A stretch of 64,000 nucleotides of DNA from JACCZX01 sp038216465 (GCA_038216465.1 JBBQQC010000013.1:1-64000), one strand, 5' to 3'; positions 52,307-61,561 are shown, counted from the first letter of the stretch. Program-made: numbers and translations. Notes: generated by a model not told the origin, from the letters alone.

Positions 52307-53107
52307 ATGAAACGCAAGCGTTGGTTGGGCAGCAATCCGGCGAGCGCCACCCGGGTCGCGGTTCGTAGCGAACTGCCATGGCGCGCCAAAGCGGTTGTTG
52401 TGTTGGCGGCGCTGTCGTTGGTAGTGCTGATTGTCGCGGTGACAATGGTCGTTTACAGCAATAACCGGCCGGCGCCGCAGAATGCCGATGCGCTGACGGG
52501 CGAACTCGAAAAGAGTCGCGCAGATGCAAGGCAGGCCATCGCGGAGCGCGATCGCAGGCTGGCGCAGTTTGCGCAGCTCGACAGTCAACAGCGCATGGAC
52601 CGGGCGGCGTCGGAACAGGTGCAGGCGCAGCTGAAGGCGCTTGAAAACGAGAATGCGCGACTCAAGGAGGATTTGTCGTTTTTCGAAAGTCTGCTTCCGA
52701 CACCCTCAAACGCGAAGGGTGTTGTCATCCGTAGCTTTCGGCTGCAAGCGCTGAACGATTCAGAACGCGACAACAGCCGATCGCCGGGCCGCTCGTCGAA
52801 CCGGAGGCCAGGCGACGAGCCGCAGGCACTGCGCTATCGGCTGCTCGTGCAGCAAAGCGGTCGACCGGAGCGTGATTTTGTCGGCGCGGTCTCGTTAACG
52901 GTCAGTCTGCAGCAGGGCGGCCGGCCTTGGGTGCTGCAACTGCCCGACACGACGATTCCCGAGGCTGGTCCGCCGCCGCTGTCTTTTCGGCATTATCAGC
53001 GCGTGGAAGGGACGTTTGAATTGCCCGAGGGGGCGGTCGTACGCTCGGTTCAGGTCAAAATTCAGTCCAACGGCGAAGTACGTGCGCAGCAAACTTTCAT
53101 GATGTGA
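52307..53107 (+). CDS. Membrane-anchored coiled-coil protein of unknown function
   Basis: About 266 residues from the ATG at 52307; a TTG at 52238 is a possible longer start. A basic N-terminus is followed by one membrane span (about 28-50), a predicted coiled coil (about 60-130, rich in E/K/R/Q with K-A-L-E-N-E-N-A-R-L-K-E-D-L) and a C-terminal beta-rich domain. It resembles the beta-proteobacterial DUF6776 family found next to bactofilin and erpA. That setting suggests a cell-envelope or cytoskeletal partner. It ends 7 bp before the bactofilin gene. Confidence 0.75.
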   Translation: MKRKRWLGSNPASATRVAVRSELPWRAKAVVVLAALSLVVLIVAVTMVVYSNNRPAPQNADALTGELEKSRADARQAIAERDRRLAQFAQLDSQQRMDRAASEQVQAQLKALENENARLKEDLSFFESLLPTPSNAKGVVIRSFRLQALNDSERDNSRSPGRSSNRRPGDEPQALRYRLLVQQSGRPERDFVGAVSLTVSLQQGGRPWVLQLPDTTIPEAGPPPLSFRHYQRVEGTFELPEGAVVRSVQVKIQSNGEVRAQQTFMM

Positions 53108-53114
53108 GGTAGCG

Positions 53115-53537
53115 ATGTTCGGCAACAAGTCGGTGACACCCAGCACAATCGGTACGTTGATCGGCAACGGCACGACCGTCGAGGGCAATCTGTCGTACAC
53201 GGGCGGGCTGCGCATCGACGGCACCGTCAAAGGCGATGTGCGCTGTTCCAGTGCCGATGCGTGCATGGTCGTCGTCAGCGAAATGGGCCACGTCGAAGGT
53301 GAAGTGCACGCTGCCCACCTGGTGGTTTCGGGCCGCATCACCGGTCCGGTGCACGTGACCGAACTGTTGGAACTGCAGCCGAAAGCGCGCGTTGCGGGCG
53401 ACGTGCACTATCGCGCGATCGAGATTCACCAGGGTGCGGTGGTCGAAGGCCGGTTGATCTATCAGTCGGTCGACCGGTCCAACAAGGGCCCTGCGACGTT
53501 GAAACTGGCGACAGGCGGCACCATTTCTGAGAATTGA
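53115..53537 (+). CDS. Bactofilin-family polymer-forming protein
   Basis: A 140-residue protein whose core is a short right-handed beta-helix of repeating V-x-G-x-V units: G-T-T-V-E-G-N-L, G-L-R-I-D-G-T-V-K-G-D-V, V-E-G-E-V-H-A, G-R-I-T-G-P-V-H and V-A-G-D-V-H-Y. Bactofilins assemble without nucleotide into filaments that place cell-wall enzymes. The M23 endopeptidase gene nearby is a typical associate. It is in the same transcription unit as the coiled-coil protein. Confidence 0.9.
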   Translation: MFGNKSVTPSTIGTLIGNGTTVEGNLSYTGGLRIDGTVKGDVRCSSADACMVVVSEMGHVEGEVHAAHLVVSGRITGPVHVTELLELQPKARVAGDVHYRAIEIHQGAVVEGRLIYQSVDRSNKGPATLKLATGGTISEN

Positions 53538-53597
53538 GACGGGCGGGTAAGCGCCTATAATCCCTGCCGAAGCTGAAGAGTTGACACGGAGTACGCA

Positions 53598-53948
53598 ATG
53601 AATGCAATGGTTGAGATGCCGGCGCCGTTGGTGTTTACCGACGCTGCGGCGGCGAAAGTCAAGAACCTGATAGAAGAGGAGGGCAATACCGACCTGAAGC
53701 TGCGCGTGTTCGTGCAAGGCGGTGGGTGCTCCGGCTTCCAGTACGGGTTCACGTTTGATGAAGTTGTCAACGAAGACGACGCCACGATGGAAAAAAATGG
53801 CGTCACGTTGCTGATCGACTCGATGAGCTACCAATACCTGGTCGGTGCTGAGATCGATTACAAAGAGGATCTGGAGGGCGCGCAGTTTGTGATCAAGAAT
53901 CCGAATGCCACCACCACTTGTGGCTGCGGATCCTCGTTTTCTGCGTGA
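53598..53948 (+). CDS. erpA: Iron-sulfur cluster insertion protein ErpA
   Basis: A 116-residue A-type Fe-S carrier. The three ligand cysteines are C44 (G-G-G-C-S-G-F-Q-Y-G) and C108/C110 (T-T-C-G-C-G-S-S-F). It delivers clusters to apo-enzymes such as isoprenoid-pathway proteins and is essential in many proteobacteria. The location upstream of anmK is the usual Burkholderiales arrangement and supports ErpA over IscA, which would lie in an isc operon. Confidence 0.94.
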   Translation: MNAMVEMPAPLVFTDAAAAKVKNLIEEEGNTDLKLRVFVQGGGCSGFQYGFTFDEVVNEDDATMEKNGVTLLIDSMSYQYLVGAEIDYKEDLEGAQFVIKNPNATTTCGCGSSFSA

Positions 53949-53961
53949 CTGAGTGCCGCAC

Positions 53962-53988
53962 AAAAAGGGCGCCTGCGGGCGCCTTTTT
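53962..53988. terminator. Bidirectional terminator between erpA and anmK
   Basis: AAAAAGGGCGCC, loop TGCG, GGCGCCTTTTT (53962-53988). The A-run and T-run flank a GC stem, so it can stop transcripts from both convergent genes. Confidence 0.9.
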
Positions 53989-54001
53989 ATTGCGCGCTCG
54001 C

Positions 54002-55099
54002 CTACTGTCCCGGATATAGCGCGCCCAGGATCCTGCCGCCGCGCGCTCCGGTAACGCTCGGGACGTTTCCGATGCGTCGGTTGACGTGCAAATTGGCGAG
54101 CCAGGCGAAGGCGAGTGCTTCCACCTGATCGGGCTCGACCCCGAATGCCGAAGATGCGACAACGGGGCGCGGCGCGCATTCAGCCGCCAGCATCCGCAGC
54201 AACGTCGCATTGCAAGCTCCCCCACCACACACGACAACCTCCGCGGCCTGCGGAAACCATTTCTCTATCGCACGCCCGATCGCTACTGCGGTGAAGCGTG
54301 TCAAGGTTGCGAGCACGACTGCGGGTGACAGTGAGTGATTTGTCAGGCTACGCTGCAGCCACGCCGGCGAAAAAAGCTCTCGGCCGCTGCTCTTGGGTGG
54401 CAGGGCCGCCAAGAACGGCTCGGTCAACAGCGTTTGTAGCAGCTGCTGATCAGGATTCGCTGCTGCCGCCAAGGCGCCGTCACGGTCGAACGGAACCGCA
54501 AAGTGTTGCTGTGACCAGTGGTCGAGCAGCAGGTTGCCCGGGCCGGTGTCGAAGCCGACTACCGGAGCGTCATCTCCCGCTGCCGGCAGGCCGGTCAGGT
54601 TGCTGATACCGCCGATGTTGACCACGGCGCGCGGCTGCGGTCCGCTGAAGGCGTCGATGTGGAAGATCGACGCTAGCGGCGCGCCCTGCCCACCGGCTGC
54701 AAGGTCGCGGCTGCGAAAGTCAGCTACAACATCGATGTGTGTCAACTCAGCAAGCAAGGCCGGCGCGTTCAATTGCATGCTCAAGCCCTGCTGTGGGCGG
54801 TGCCGCACCGTCTGTCCGTGTGCTCCGATCGCGCGCACCGACGCGCGCGATACACCCGCGCGGTTGAGCACCTGTTCGACGGTGCGTGCGTAGACGCGCG
54901 CTAGGTCATGCGCAACCACGCCGCTGCGCTCCATTTCATCGGGTGCCGAAGAACAAAGCGCGATCAGCGCGTCGCGCAGATCGGCGGCAAAAGGTTGATA
55001 CGCGTGTGCCAGCGATTTCGGAGGCGCACCGGTGCAATCGGCGAGGACGGCGTCGACGCCGTCCAGGCTCGTGCCCGACATTAATCCGATGAAGAGCAA
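54002..55099 (-). CDS. anmK: Anhydro-N-acetylmuramic acid kinase
   Basis: A 365-residue kinase that recycles 1,6-anhydro-MurNAc from peptidoglycan to MurNAc-6-phosphate. The ATP-binding opening G-L-M-S-G-T-S-L-D-G-V-D is followed by the D-F-R-S-R-D-L-A-A-G-G-Q-G-A-P-L motif with the catalytic Asp, and G-F-D-T-G-P-G-N. The start is a TTG at 55099 that gives the usual family N-terminus; no strong ribosome-binding site is visible. It lies 12 bp after the M23 endopeptidase gene on the same strand, coupling wall cleavage with recycling. Confidence 0.93.
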   Translation of the reverse strand: MLFIGLMSGTSLDGVDAVLADCTGAPPKSLAHAYQPFAADLRDALIALCSSAPDEMERSGVVAHDLARVYARTVEQVLNRAGVSRASVRAIGAHGQTVRHRPQQGLSMQLNAPALLAELTHIDVVADFRSRDLAAGGQGAPLASIFHIDAFSGPQPRAVVNIGGISNLTGLPAAGDDAPVVGFDTGPGNLLLDHWSQQHFAVPFDRDGALAAAANPDQQLLQTLLTEPFLAALPPKSSGRELFSPAWLQRSLTNHSLSPAVVLATLTRFTAVAIGRAIEKWFPQAAEVVVCGGGACNATLLRMLAAECAPRPVVASSAFGVEPDQVEALAFAWLANLHVNRRIGNVPSVTGARGGRILGALYPGQ

Positions 55100-55111
55100 G
55101 CCGCTGCGCGC

Positions 55112-56530
55112 TTAGCGCGGACGATCCAGTGCAATGCTGACGCGCTCCAGCAGCGCCAGTTGTGCGCGCAAAGGGTCCGCGACCTGGGCAAAGCTCGCCA
55201 ACTGGGCAGCAGCCAGCGGTTCGGCCATCGGCAACTCGGCGGTCAGCGGATTGACTTGCATATTGTGCATCTTGAGTTCGAAATGCAGATGCGGGCCAGT
55301 CGCCCAGCCCGTCATGCCGACCGTACCCACCGAATCGCCCTGGCCGATGCGTACCCCTTGTCGCAAGACAGGCGCGACCGATTGCAGGTGTGCGTACAAC
55401 GTGGCGTGTTTGCCGTCGTGCTGGACCTCGACCACGTTGCCGTAGCCGCGCTGCCAGCCTGCAAACGTCACTACCCCTTCGGCGATTGATCGCACGTTGG
55501 TGCCTGCCGCTGCGGAATAGTCGATGCCGCGGTGCGCGGCGTCGTAACCAAAGATCGGGTGCGTGCGGCTGCTGCTGAATCCCGAGCTGACGCGCGTGTA
55601 CTCGAGCGGCGATCGCAAAAACGCCTGCTTCAGGCTGCGCCCGTCTGCCGCGTAGAAGCCACCGTGCTTGCTGCCGTTGCCGAACCAGTACGCTGAAAAG
55701 CGCTTGCTCCCGTTCTCCAGCTCCACCGCCAGTAAACGCCCCGCGCGCAGGTATTCGCCGGACGCGTACAGCGCTTCATAAACCAGGCGAAAACGATCGC
55801 CGCGGCGTAAATCGCGATGAAAATCGATCTCGCTTTCGAGGGCATCGATCATCTGCTGCGCAACGGCGTCCGGCACTTCTGCTTCATCGGTGGCGCCGAA
55901 CAACGAAACGCGCACTTCGCCGGCCTTCATTTCGATGCGGCGCTCGAGTGCCAGCTCGGATTCGACGATACGGAAGCCCGCTGCTGCATCGGTGCTTCGA
56001 TCAAGTGTCACGATGTGGGTCGTGGCGAGTGCGCCGTCGATGTCCCCTGCGCCGTAGACCTTCAGCCAGTGCAATGCACCGTCCGATGTGATGCTGGCTT
56101 GGACGAAGCGGCCCGGCGCCAGCCGCACCAACGGCCGCGCCGTCGCATCGGTCTGCGCGAAGCGCAACGCAGATGCGTCGGTGATACCGAGTCTGCCAAA
56201 CAAAGCCGCCAGCGTCTCGCCACGCTGAACGCGCGCTTCGCGCGCATGCAGATCCTCGTTCACAAGCAGACCGGCCAGCTGATCGGCGATAGAAGGCGTC
56301 GCCACACTTTCAATGATCACCCGCGTCTGCGATTCGTCGAGCTCGAAAGCTTCCGGTGCGGCTGCAAGCGCCGCAATCGCGGCCGACAGTGGCAACAGTG
56401 AAAAAACCGCGGCTAGCTCGATGCGCTTACGCTTCACACGCTCGACCTGTTTCCACCGCCGCAGCGCCAGCCTCAAACCGAGCCGGGTGTCGCTTGCAAA
56501 AAGTGCAAGTCGTTTGGATAGAATCGACAA
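55112..56530 (-). CDS. M23-family murein DD-endopeptidase
   Basis: A 472-residue peptidase with an N-terminal anchor (hydrophobic about 38-58), an OapA/LysM-like region and a C-terminal LytM zinc domain. Zinc and catalytic residues are visible in H-R-G-I-D-Y, Y-A-H-L and H-L-H-F-E. It cleaves peptidoglycan crosslinks in the periplasm, as MepM does. The apparent start is a TTG at 56530 with a weak ribosome-binding site; no ATG occurs before the second domain. The divergent gap to tyrS contains a terminator-like hairpin. Confidence 0.9.
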   Translation of the reverse strand: MSILSKRLALFASDTRLGLRLALRRWKQVERVKRKRIELAAVFSLLPLSAAIAALAAAPEAFELDESQTRVIIESVATPSIADQLAGLLVNEDLHAREARVQRGETLAALFGRLGITDASALRFAQTDATARPLVRLAPGRFVQASITSDGALHWLKVYGAGDIDGALATTHIVTLDRSTDAAAGFRIVESELALERRIEMKAGEVRVSLFGATDEAEVPDAVAQQMIDALESEIDFHRDLRRGDRFRLVYEALYASGEYLRAGRLLAVELENGSKRFSAYWFGNGSKHGGFYAADGRSLKQAFLRSPLEYTRVSSGFSSSRTHPIFGYDAAHRGIDYSAAAGTNVRSIAEGVVTFAGWQRGYGNVVEVQHDGKHATLYAHLQSVAPVLRQGVRIGQGDSVGTVGMTGWATGPHLHFELKMHNMQVNPLTAELPMAEPLAAAQLASFAQVADPLRAQLALLERVSIALDRPR

Positions 56531-56561
56531 TGGTGCCTACCGAAAGAAAATTGGGTGAAAG

Positions 56562-56592
56562 AAAAAAGCGCACGCACCGGTGCGCTTTTTTT
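56562..56592. terminator. Terminator-like hairpin inside the divergent M23/tyrS gap
   Basis: AAAAAAGCGCAC (56562-56573), a 6-base loop, GTGCGCTTTTTT (56580-56591). It has A- and T-runs on both sides, so it looks like a bidirectional intrinsic terminator. No gene ends here: the peptidase starts at 56530 going left and tyrS at 56651 going right. It could be a leader attenuator for one of them. Confidence 0.75.
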
Positions 56593-56650
56593 ATCGAGGG
56601 CGCGAGTATAGCCCGGCAAGTTAGGACCCCGCTGACGCGCCACCTTACGC

Positions 56651-57889
56651 ATGCAATCGCATAGCAAGATTTACACGGTCGGACCCGAGGTAGAGCGGGC
56701 GATGGCGCTGGTCAAGCGCGGTAGCGCCGAGCTGCTGGTCGAATCCGAGTTTGCGCAAAAGCTTGCGCGTGCTGAGGCGATGGGCCAGCCGCTGCGCTGC
56801 AAGCTAGGGCTGGACGCTACAGCGCCCGATCTGCATCTGGGCCATACGGTTGTGTTGAACAAGCTGCGGCAACTGCAGGATCTCGGGCACACGGTGATCT
56901 TTCTGATCGGCGACTTCACCGCGCTAATCGGTGATCCGTCGGGCCGTAACACGACCCGGCCACCGTTGTCGCGCGAGCAGATCGAGCAGAACGCGAAGAC
57001 GTACTTCGACCAGGCCGAGCTCGTGCTGAAGCGCGACAAGACCGAGATTCGCTACAACTCCGAATGGTCGGAGCCGCTCGGCGCCGCCGGCATGATCAAG
57101 CTCGCTGCGCACTACACGCTCGCCAGGCTGCTCGAGCGCGACGACTTTGCGACGCGCTATCGCGACAACACGCCGATCGCGATGCACGAGCTTCTGTACC
57201 CGCTGATGCAGGGTTACGACTCGGTCGCGCTCGAATCCGATATCGAGCTCGGCGGCACCGATCAGCGTTTTAACCTGCTGGTGGGCCGCGAGCTGCAGCG
57301 TCACTATGGTCAAGAGCCGCAGTGCATCCTGACGATGCCGCTGCTCGAAGGGCTCGATGGCGTTGAGAAGATGTCCAAGAGCAAGAACAACTACATCGGC
57401 ATCACCGAGCCCGCGTTCGACATGTTTTCGAAAACAATGTCGATCTCCGACGAGCTGATGTGGCGCTGGTACGACCTGCTTTCGCTGCGCTCGAACGAGG
57501 AAATAGAAGGGCTCAAGCGCCAGGCGCACGAAGGCCGCAACCCGCGCGATGTGAAGGTATTGCTGGCAAAGGAAATTGTTGCGCGATTCCACTCGGAGCA
57601 GGCGGCCGAAATGGCAGCCTTCGAGTTCCGGGCGCGGTTTCAAGCGGGCGCAATGCCGAACGACATCCCCGAAGTCAATGTAGCGGGCGGCGAAACTGGA
57701 ATAGCCATCGCAATGCTACTGAAGCAAGCTGGACTCGCTTCTTCGACAAGCGAAGCGGTTCGCGGCATCGAACAGGGCGGCGTCAGGATCGACGGCGAGA
57801 AAGTCAGCGACCGTGCGCTGGTGGTAAAGCCCGGAACTTATGTTGTGCAGATCGGCAAACGGAAGTGGGCCCGGGTCACGGTGCGGTAG
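56651..57889 (+). CDS. tyrS: Tyrosyl-tRNA synthetase
   Basis: A 412-residue class I synthetase that charges tRNA-Tyr. The HIGH-type motif is H62-L-G-H65, the second signature is K240-M-S-K-S244, and a C-terminal S4 domain (I-E-Q-G-G-V-R-I-D-G-E-K-V) binds the tRNA. Length and order fit the bacterial TyrRS. A terminator-like hairpin lies 60 bp upstream of the ATG. It converges with the desaturase gene 17 bp downstream. Confidence 0.96.
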   Translation: MQSHSKIYTVGPEVERAMALVKRGSAELLVESEFAQKLARAEAMGQPLRCKLGLDATAPDLHLGHTVVLNKLRQLQDLGHTVIFLIGDFTALIGDPSGRNTTRPPLSREQIEQNAKTYFDQAELVLKRDKTEIRYNSEWSEPLGAAGMIKLAAHYTLARLLERDDFATRYRDNTPIAMHELLYPLMQGYDSVALESDIELGGTDQRFNLLVGRELQRHYGQEPQCILTMPLLEGLDGVEKMSKSKNNYIGITEPAFDMFSKTMSISDELMWRWYDLLSLRSNEEIEGLKRQAHEGRNPRDVKVLLAKEIVARFHSEQAAEMAAFEFRARFQAGAMPNDIPEVNVAGGETGIAIAMLLKQAGLASSTSEAVRGIEQGGVRIDGEKVSDRALVVKPGTYVVQIGKRKWARVTVR

Positions 57890-57906
57890 TGGCTGTGCCG
57901 CCAAAT

Positions 57907-58941
57907 CTACGAAGTACGCGCGGCGAACACGCGCCGGAATGTTTCCCGCAGCGGCCTTACTTCGGCCTTCTCAAGAATCCCGCGTTGTGCAAGCTCCGCG
58001 TGCAGCTGCGGCAATCGGTAGTGCGGAACGGCCGGAAATAAATGATGCTCGACGTGGTAGTTGACGTGGTGCGGAAACATGACGAAGCGTGCGAGCGGAC
58101 CGACCAGATTAGTGCGCGCGGCCGTTAGCGGGGTGGAAAGGTCGGTCACCGCACCGTGCTCGCAGATCGCGCGCAGCCGCAGGATTGGTTGAATCACGGT
58201 CGCGAGCGGCAGCGTCCACAGCACTAGAAACTTCACCAGCGCGATCGGGCCGCCGATCGCCAGCGCAACGATCGGCGCAGCAACGTGGAACGCCACCACC
58301 CCCCAGCGGTCGCGGCGTGCAGCGGTACGCAGTGCGGCAGACGTGTCGTCGAGCGGTCGCTGCGCCTGTTGCGTATCCGCGTTGATCGCCGGATTGCCGA
58401 AAAAATAGGCGTACGTCTTGAACGCGGTCAGACCACACATGTCCTTGGCCAGCTTCTTCACCAGATAGGCCTTGCCGCGCGGGTAGCCGCCATGCAGCGC
58501 GATGTCCGGATCGACCTCGCCGTACAGATTGTTGTGGTGCAGCCGGTGGATCACGCGATAGCTCATCATCGACACGCCGCCGATGGTCCCAACGAAACGG
58601 CCGATAGCGTCATTCAGCCATCGCGTCTGATACAGGCGGTAATGCGCCGAGTCGTGCGCCAGCACGAACAAAGCATGCTGCTGCATCCCGATCAACAAAA
58701 CCGCCGGCACCACGATCCACCCAGTGAAATGGGTCCAAGCGATGCCGAGCACGACGCCGATCGCCACCAGCGTCGTTGCTACGGCCAGAGTGGAACGCCA
58801 CGGCGAGAGCCGGGTCAGCTCGGCCAGCGTGTCGGCCGGCAGCAGCCTGCGCACCTGGGCCGCGTGGGCGGGCGCTGCCGCGGTACCACGCAAATCATCC
58901 CGAAACTCTTCGCCGCGCGCCGTGGACGCTTCAATTGTCAT
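57907..58941 (-). CDS. Membrane fatty acid desaturase-family protein
   Basis: A 344-residue di-iron membrane enzyme. The three histidine boxes are H96-D-S-A-H100, H132-R-L-H-H136 and N294-Y-H-V-E-H-H300, followed by L-F-P-A-V-P-H-Y. Several hydrophobic spans separate them. It would insert a double bond into, or hydroxylate, a lipid acyl chain or a related substrate such as a carotenoid; the substrate cannot be read. It is divergent from the PEBP-like gene (65 bp) and interrupts the tyrS-to-glyA housekeeping stretch. Confidence 0.88.
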   Translation of the reverse strand: MTIEASTARGEEFRDDLRGTAAAPAHAAQVRRLLPADTLAELTRLSPWRSTLAVATTLVAIGVVLGIAWTHFTGWIVVPAVLLIGMQQHALFVLAHDSAHYRLYQTRWLNDAIGRFVGTIGGVSMMSYRVIHRLHHNNLYGEVDPDIALHGGYPRGKAYLVKKLAKDMCGLTAFKTYAYFFGNPAINADTQQAQRPLDDTSAALRTAARRDRWGVVAFHVAAPIVALAIGGPIALVKFLVLWTLPLATVIQPILRLRAICEHGAVTDLSTPLTAARTNLVGPLARFVMFPHHVNYHVEHHLFPAVPHYRLPQLHAELAQRGILEKAEVRPLRETFRRVFAARTS

Positions 58942-59006
58942 ACGGCCCAGATTCGTCCGTCGCTATGATGACCACCAATATAAGCTTCGGCGCGCGCAAA
59001 GTACCG

Positions 59007-59633
59007 ATGAAACTGGTCAGCACATCCTTCGAAGACGGTAAGCCTATTCCGGCCGAGTTCGCGTTCTGCAAAACGGACCCTTCCAAGCACGCCACTTTGT
59101 CGTCGAACCAGAATCCGCACTTCGCGTGGGACGACGTTCCGGAGGCGACGCAGTCGTTTGCGCTGCTCTGTCACGACGTTGACGTCCCCAGCAAGCCCGA
59201 CGACCAGTTCAAGGAAGATCGCGAAATACCGTCGTCGTTGCCGCGCGTCGATTTTTTTCACTGGGTGTTGATCGATATTCCGCCGACGCAGCGCCAGATC
59301 GAGGTCGGAAGTTATTCCAAAGACGTAAAGCCGCGCGGCAAGAATGGTCCGGCGGCGCCGAACAACACGCGGCAGGGCGTGAACGGATACACCGACTGGT
59401 TTGCCAATGATCACGACATGAACGGCGATTACTTCGGTTACGACGGTCCATGTCCGCCGTGGAACGATTCAATCGTGCATCGCTATCTGTTCACTTTGTA
59501 CGCGCTCGATGTCGATCGTGTGCCGCTGGAGGGCAAGTTCAGTGGCCCTGACGTGCTGAAGGCGATCGAAGGACACGTGCTCGCGAAGGCGCAACTCACC
59601 GGCACCTACACACTTAATCCGCGTCTGGCGTGA
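59007..59633 (+). CDS. YbhB/YbcL (PEBP)-family protein
   Basis: About 208 residues from the ATG at 59007, which gives the usual family start (M-K-L-V-S-T-S-F-E-D-G). ATGs at 58965/58968 are alternatives. Ligand-pocket motifs are P-H-F-A-W-D-D-V-P-E-A-T-Q-S-F-A-L, D-x-D-V-P, F-F-H-W-V-L-I-D-I-P and Y-D-G-P-C-P-P-W-N-D. It is longer than E. coli YbhB owing to inserts in the middle. Function in bacteria is poorly defined; it may bind anionic phosphate ligands. It lies 7 bp upstream of the phosphatase gene. Confidence 0.87.
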   Translation: MKLVSTSFEDGKPIPAEFAFCKTDPSKHATLSSNQNPHFAWDDVPEATQSFALLCHDVDVPSKPDDQFKEDREIPSSLPRVDFFHWVLIDIPPTQRQIEVGSYSKDVKPRGKNGPAAPNNTRQGVNGYTDWFANDHDMNGDYFGYDGPCPPWNDSIVHRYLFTLYALDVDRVPLEGKFSGPDVLKAIEGHVLAKAQLTGTYTLNPRLA

Positions 59634-59640
59634 CGAACGC

Positions 59641-60279
59641 ATGCAGACCAGGTTATTGCTGATCCGGCACGGCGAAACCGCGTGGAACGCCGAGCACCGA
59701 ATCCAGGGCCAGCTGGATATTCCGTTGTCGCCACGCGGTATCTGGCAGGCGGCTCGCTTGGCCGAATGCCTGAACGACGAGCCGATCGATGCGATGTACT
59801 CGAGTGCGCAGTCCCGCGCGTGGCTGACCGCGGCGCCGCTAGCGGCGCGTCATGGACTCGACATCGTTGCGGAGCCCAGGTTGCGCGAGCGCTCGTTCGG
59901 AATTTTCGAGGGACTTACCTTGGATGAGATTGCCGAGCGATACCCGGCCGAGTTCAGAAAGTGGCGCGAACGCGATCTCGCATGGCGTCCGGAAGGCGGC
60001 GAGACCGGGCAGCAGCTAATTGATCGAGTGATGGCGGCGATCGCGGACATCGACGTACGCCATAGGGGGGAGACGGTCGCCTTGGTGTCGCACGGCGGCG
60101 TGCTCGACGTCGTCTATCGTGCAGCACGGGGGCTCGAATGGCATGCGCCGCGCGAGCATCAGATGCTGAATGCGGCGGTCAATCGGCTTTCGACGTCGGC
60201 GGTGCCGCTGGCGCTTTCAATCGAACATTGGGGCGACATCGCGCATCTGAGCGAATCGCGCGATGAGCTGCCGGTGTAG
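59641..60279 (+). CDS. Histidine phosphatase (phosphoglycerate mutase-like)
   Basis: A 212-residue branch-1 histidine phosphatase. The phospho-acceptor is H10 in L-I-R-H-G-E-T-A-W-N. A second conserved His appears in V-S-H-G-G-V-L-D-V, and R-E-R-S-F-G-I-F-E-G-L-T carries the catalytic acid. The sequence fits cofactor-dependent phosphatases (GpmB/CobC-like) better than glycolytic mutases, so the substrate is open. glyA begins 19 bp later. Confidence 0.9.
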   Translation: MQTRLLLIRHGETAWNAEHRIQGQLDIPLSPRGIWQAARLAECLNDEPIDAMYSSAQSRAWLTAAPLAARHGLDIVAEPRLRERSFGIFEGLTLDEIAERYPAEFRKWRERDLAWRPEGGETGQQLIDRVMAAIADIDVRHRGETVALVSHGGVLDVVYRAARGLEWHAPREHQMLNAAVNRLSTSAVPLALSIEHWGDIAHLSESRDELPV

Positions 60280-60298
60280 TCAAAGGCGCGAGGACATC

Positions 60299-61558
60299 AT
60301 GTTCGACCGAAGCACCAACACCGTACAGCAAGTCGATCCCGACATCTGGTCCGCGATCCAGAACGAACACCGCCGGCAAGAACAGCACATCGAGCTGATT
60401 GCGTCGGAGAACTACGCGAGTCCGGCGGTGCTGGCGGCGCAGGGAAGCCAGTTGACCAACAAGTACGCGGAGGGTTATCCGGGCAAGCGTTACTACGGCG
60501 GTTGCGAGTATGTCGATGTTGCAGAAACACTGGCGATCAATCGCCTGAAGCAACTATTTGCCGTGCCGGGAGTTGAGATGGCAGCCAATGTGCAGCCGCA
60601 CTCGGGCGCGCAGGCGAACGAGGCGGTCTTTCTCGCGCTGCTGACCCCGGGCGACACGATCATGGGGATGAGCCTCGCCGAGGGCGGTCATCTGACGCAC
60701 GGCATGGCGCTGAACATCAGCGGCAAGTGGTTCAAGGTCGTTAGCTACGGATTGAATGAGCGCGAGGAGATCGATTACGACGCGTTGCGCACTCTGGCGC
60801 AGCAGCACAGGCCCAAGCTGATTATCGCCGGCGCTTCGGCGTATTCGCTGCGGATCGATTTCGAACGGTTCGCAAGTGTGGCGCGTGCAGTCGGCGCTTA
60901 TCTGATGGTCGACATGGCGCATTACGCCGGCCTGATCGCTACCGGCGAGTACCCGAGCCCGATCCCGCACGCCGACGTGGTCACATCGACGACGCACAAG
61001 ACGTTGCGCGGGCCGCGCGGCGGTTTGATTCTGATGAAGCCGGAACTGGAAAAGGCGATCAACTCGGCCGTATTCCCCGGCCTGCAGGGCGGCCCGCTGA
61101 TGCACGTGATCGCTGCCAAGGCGGTAGCGTTCAAGGAAGCGTTGTCGCCCGAGTTCAAGGCGTATCAGAAACAGGTGATGACGAATGCGCGCGCGATGGC
61201 CGAAGCGCTTGTCAAGCGCGGTCTGCGCATCGTGTCGGGCCGCACAGAGAGCCACTTGATGCTGGTCGATCTGCGGGCAAAGAACATCACGGGCAAGGAT
61301 GCCGAGGCGCTGCTCGGCGAGGTGCACATCACGATTAACAAGAACGCGATTCCGAAGGATCCGCAAAAGCCGATGGTGACCAGTGGCATCCGTCTCGGAT
61401 CACCCGCGATTACCACGCGAGGTTTTGGTCGGGCGGAGGCCGAGAAAACCGCGCATTTGATTGCCGACATTCTCGACAAGCCGCGCGATGCGGCGACAGC
61501 CGAGCGCGTCAAGCGCGAGGTTGCTGACCTCACGCAGCGGTTTCCTGTCTACGGGTAG
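60299..61558 (+). CDS. glyA: Serine hydroxymethyltransferase
   Basis: A 419-residue PLP enzyme interconverting serine and glycine with 5,10-methylene-THF. The Schiff-base lysine is K234 in T-T-H-K-T-L-R-G-P-R-G-G; H-S-G-A-Q-A-N and Y-A-E-G-Y-P-G-K-R-Y-Y-G-G are other signatures. The start at 60299 is chosen by homology; the in-frame ATG at 60263 lies in the previous gene. Glycine and methylene-THF are the products of the sarcosine oxidase at 5-10 kb, so GlyA can turn both into serine. It is followed by nrdR after 3 bp. Confidence 0.97.
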   Translation: MFDRSTNTVQQVDPDIWSAIQNEHRRQEQHIELIASENYASPAVLAAQGSQLTNKYAEGYPGKRYYGGCEYVDVAETLAINRLKQLFAVPGVEMAANVQPHSGAQANEAVFLALLTPGDTIMGMSLAEGGHLTHGMALNISGKWFKVVSYGLNEREEIDYDALRTLAQQHRPKLIIAGASAYSLRIDFERFASVARAVGAYLMVDMAHYAGLIATGEYPSPIPHADVVTSTTHKTLRGPRGGLILMKPELEKAINSAVFPGLQGGPLMHVIAAKAVAFKEALSPEFKAYQKQVMTNARAMAEALVKRGLRIVSGRTESHLMLVDLRAKNITGKDAEALLGEVHITINKNAIPKDPQKPMVTSGIRLGSPAITTRGFGRAEAEKTAHLIADILDKPRDAATAERVKREVADLTQRFPVYG

Positions 61559-61561
61559 CCG

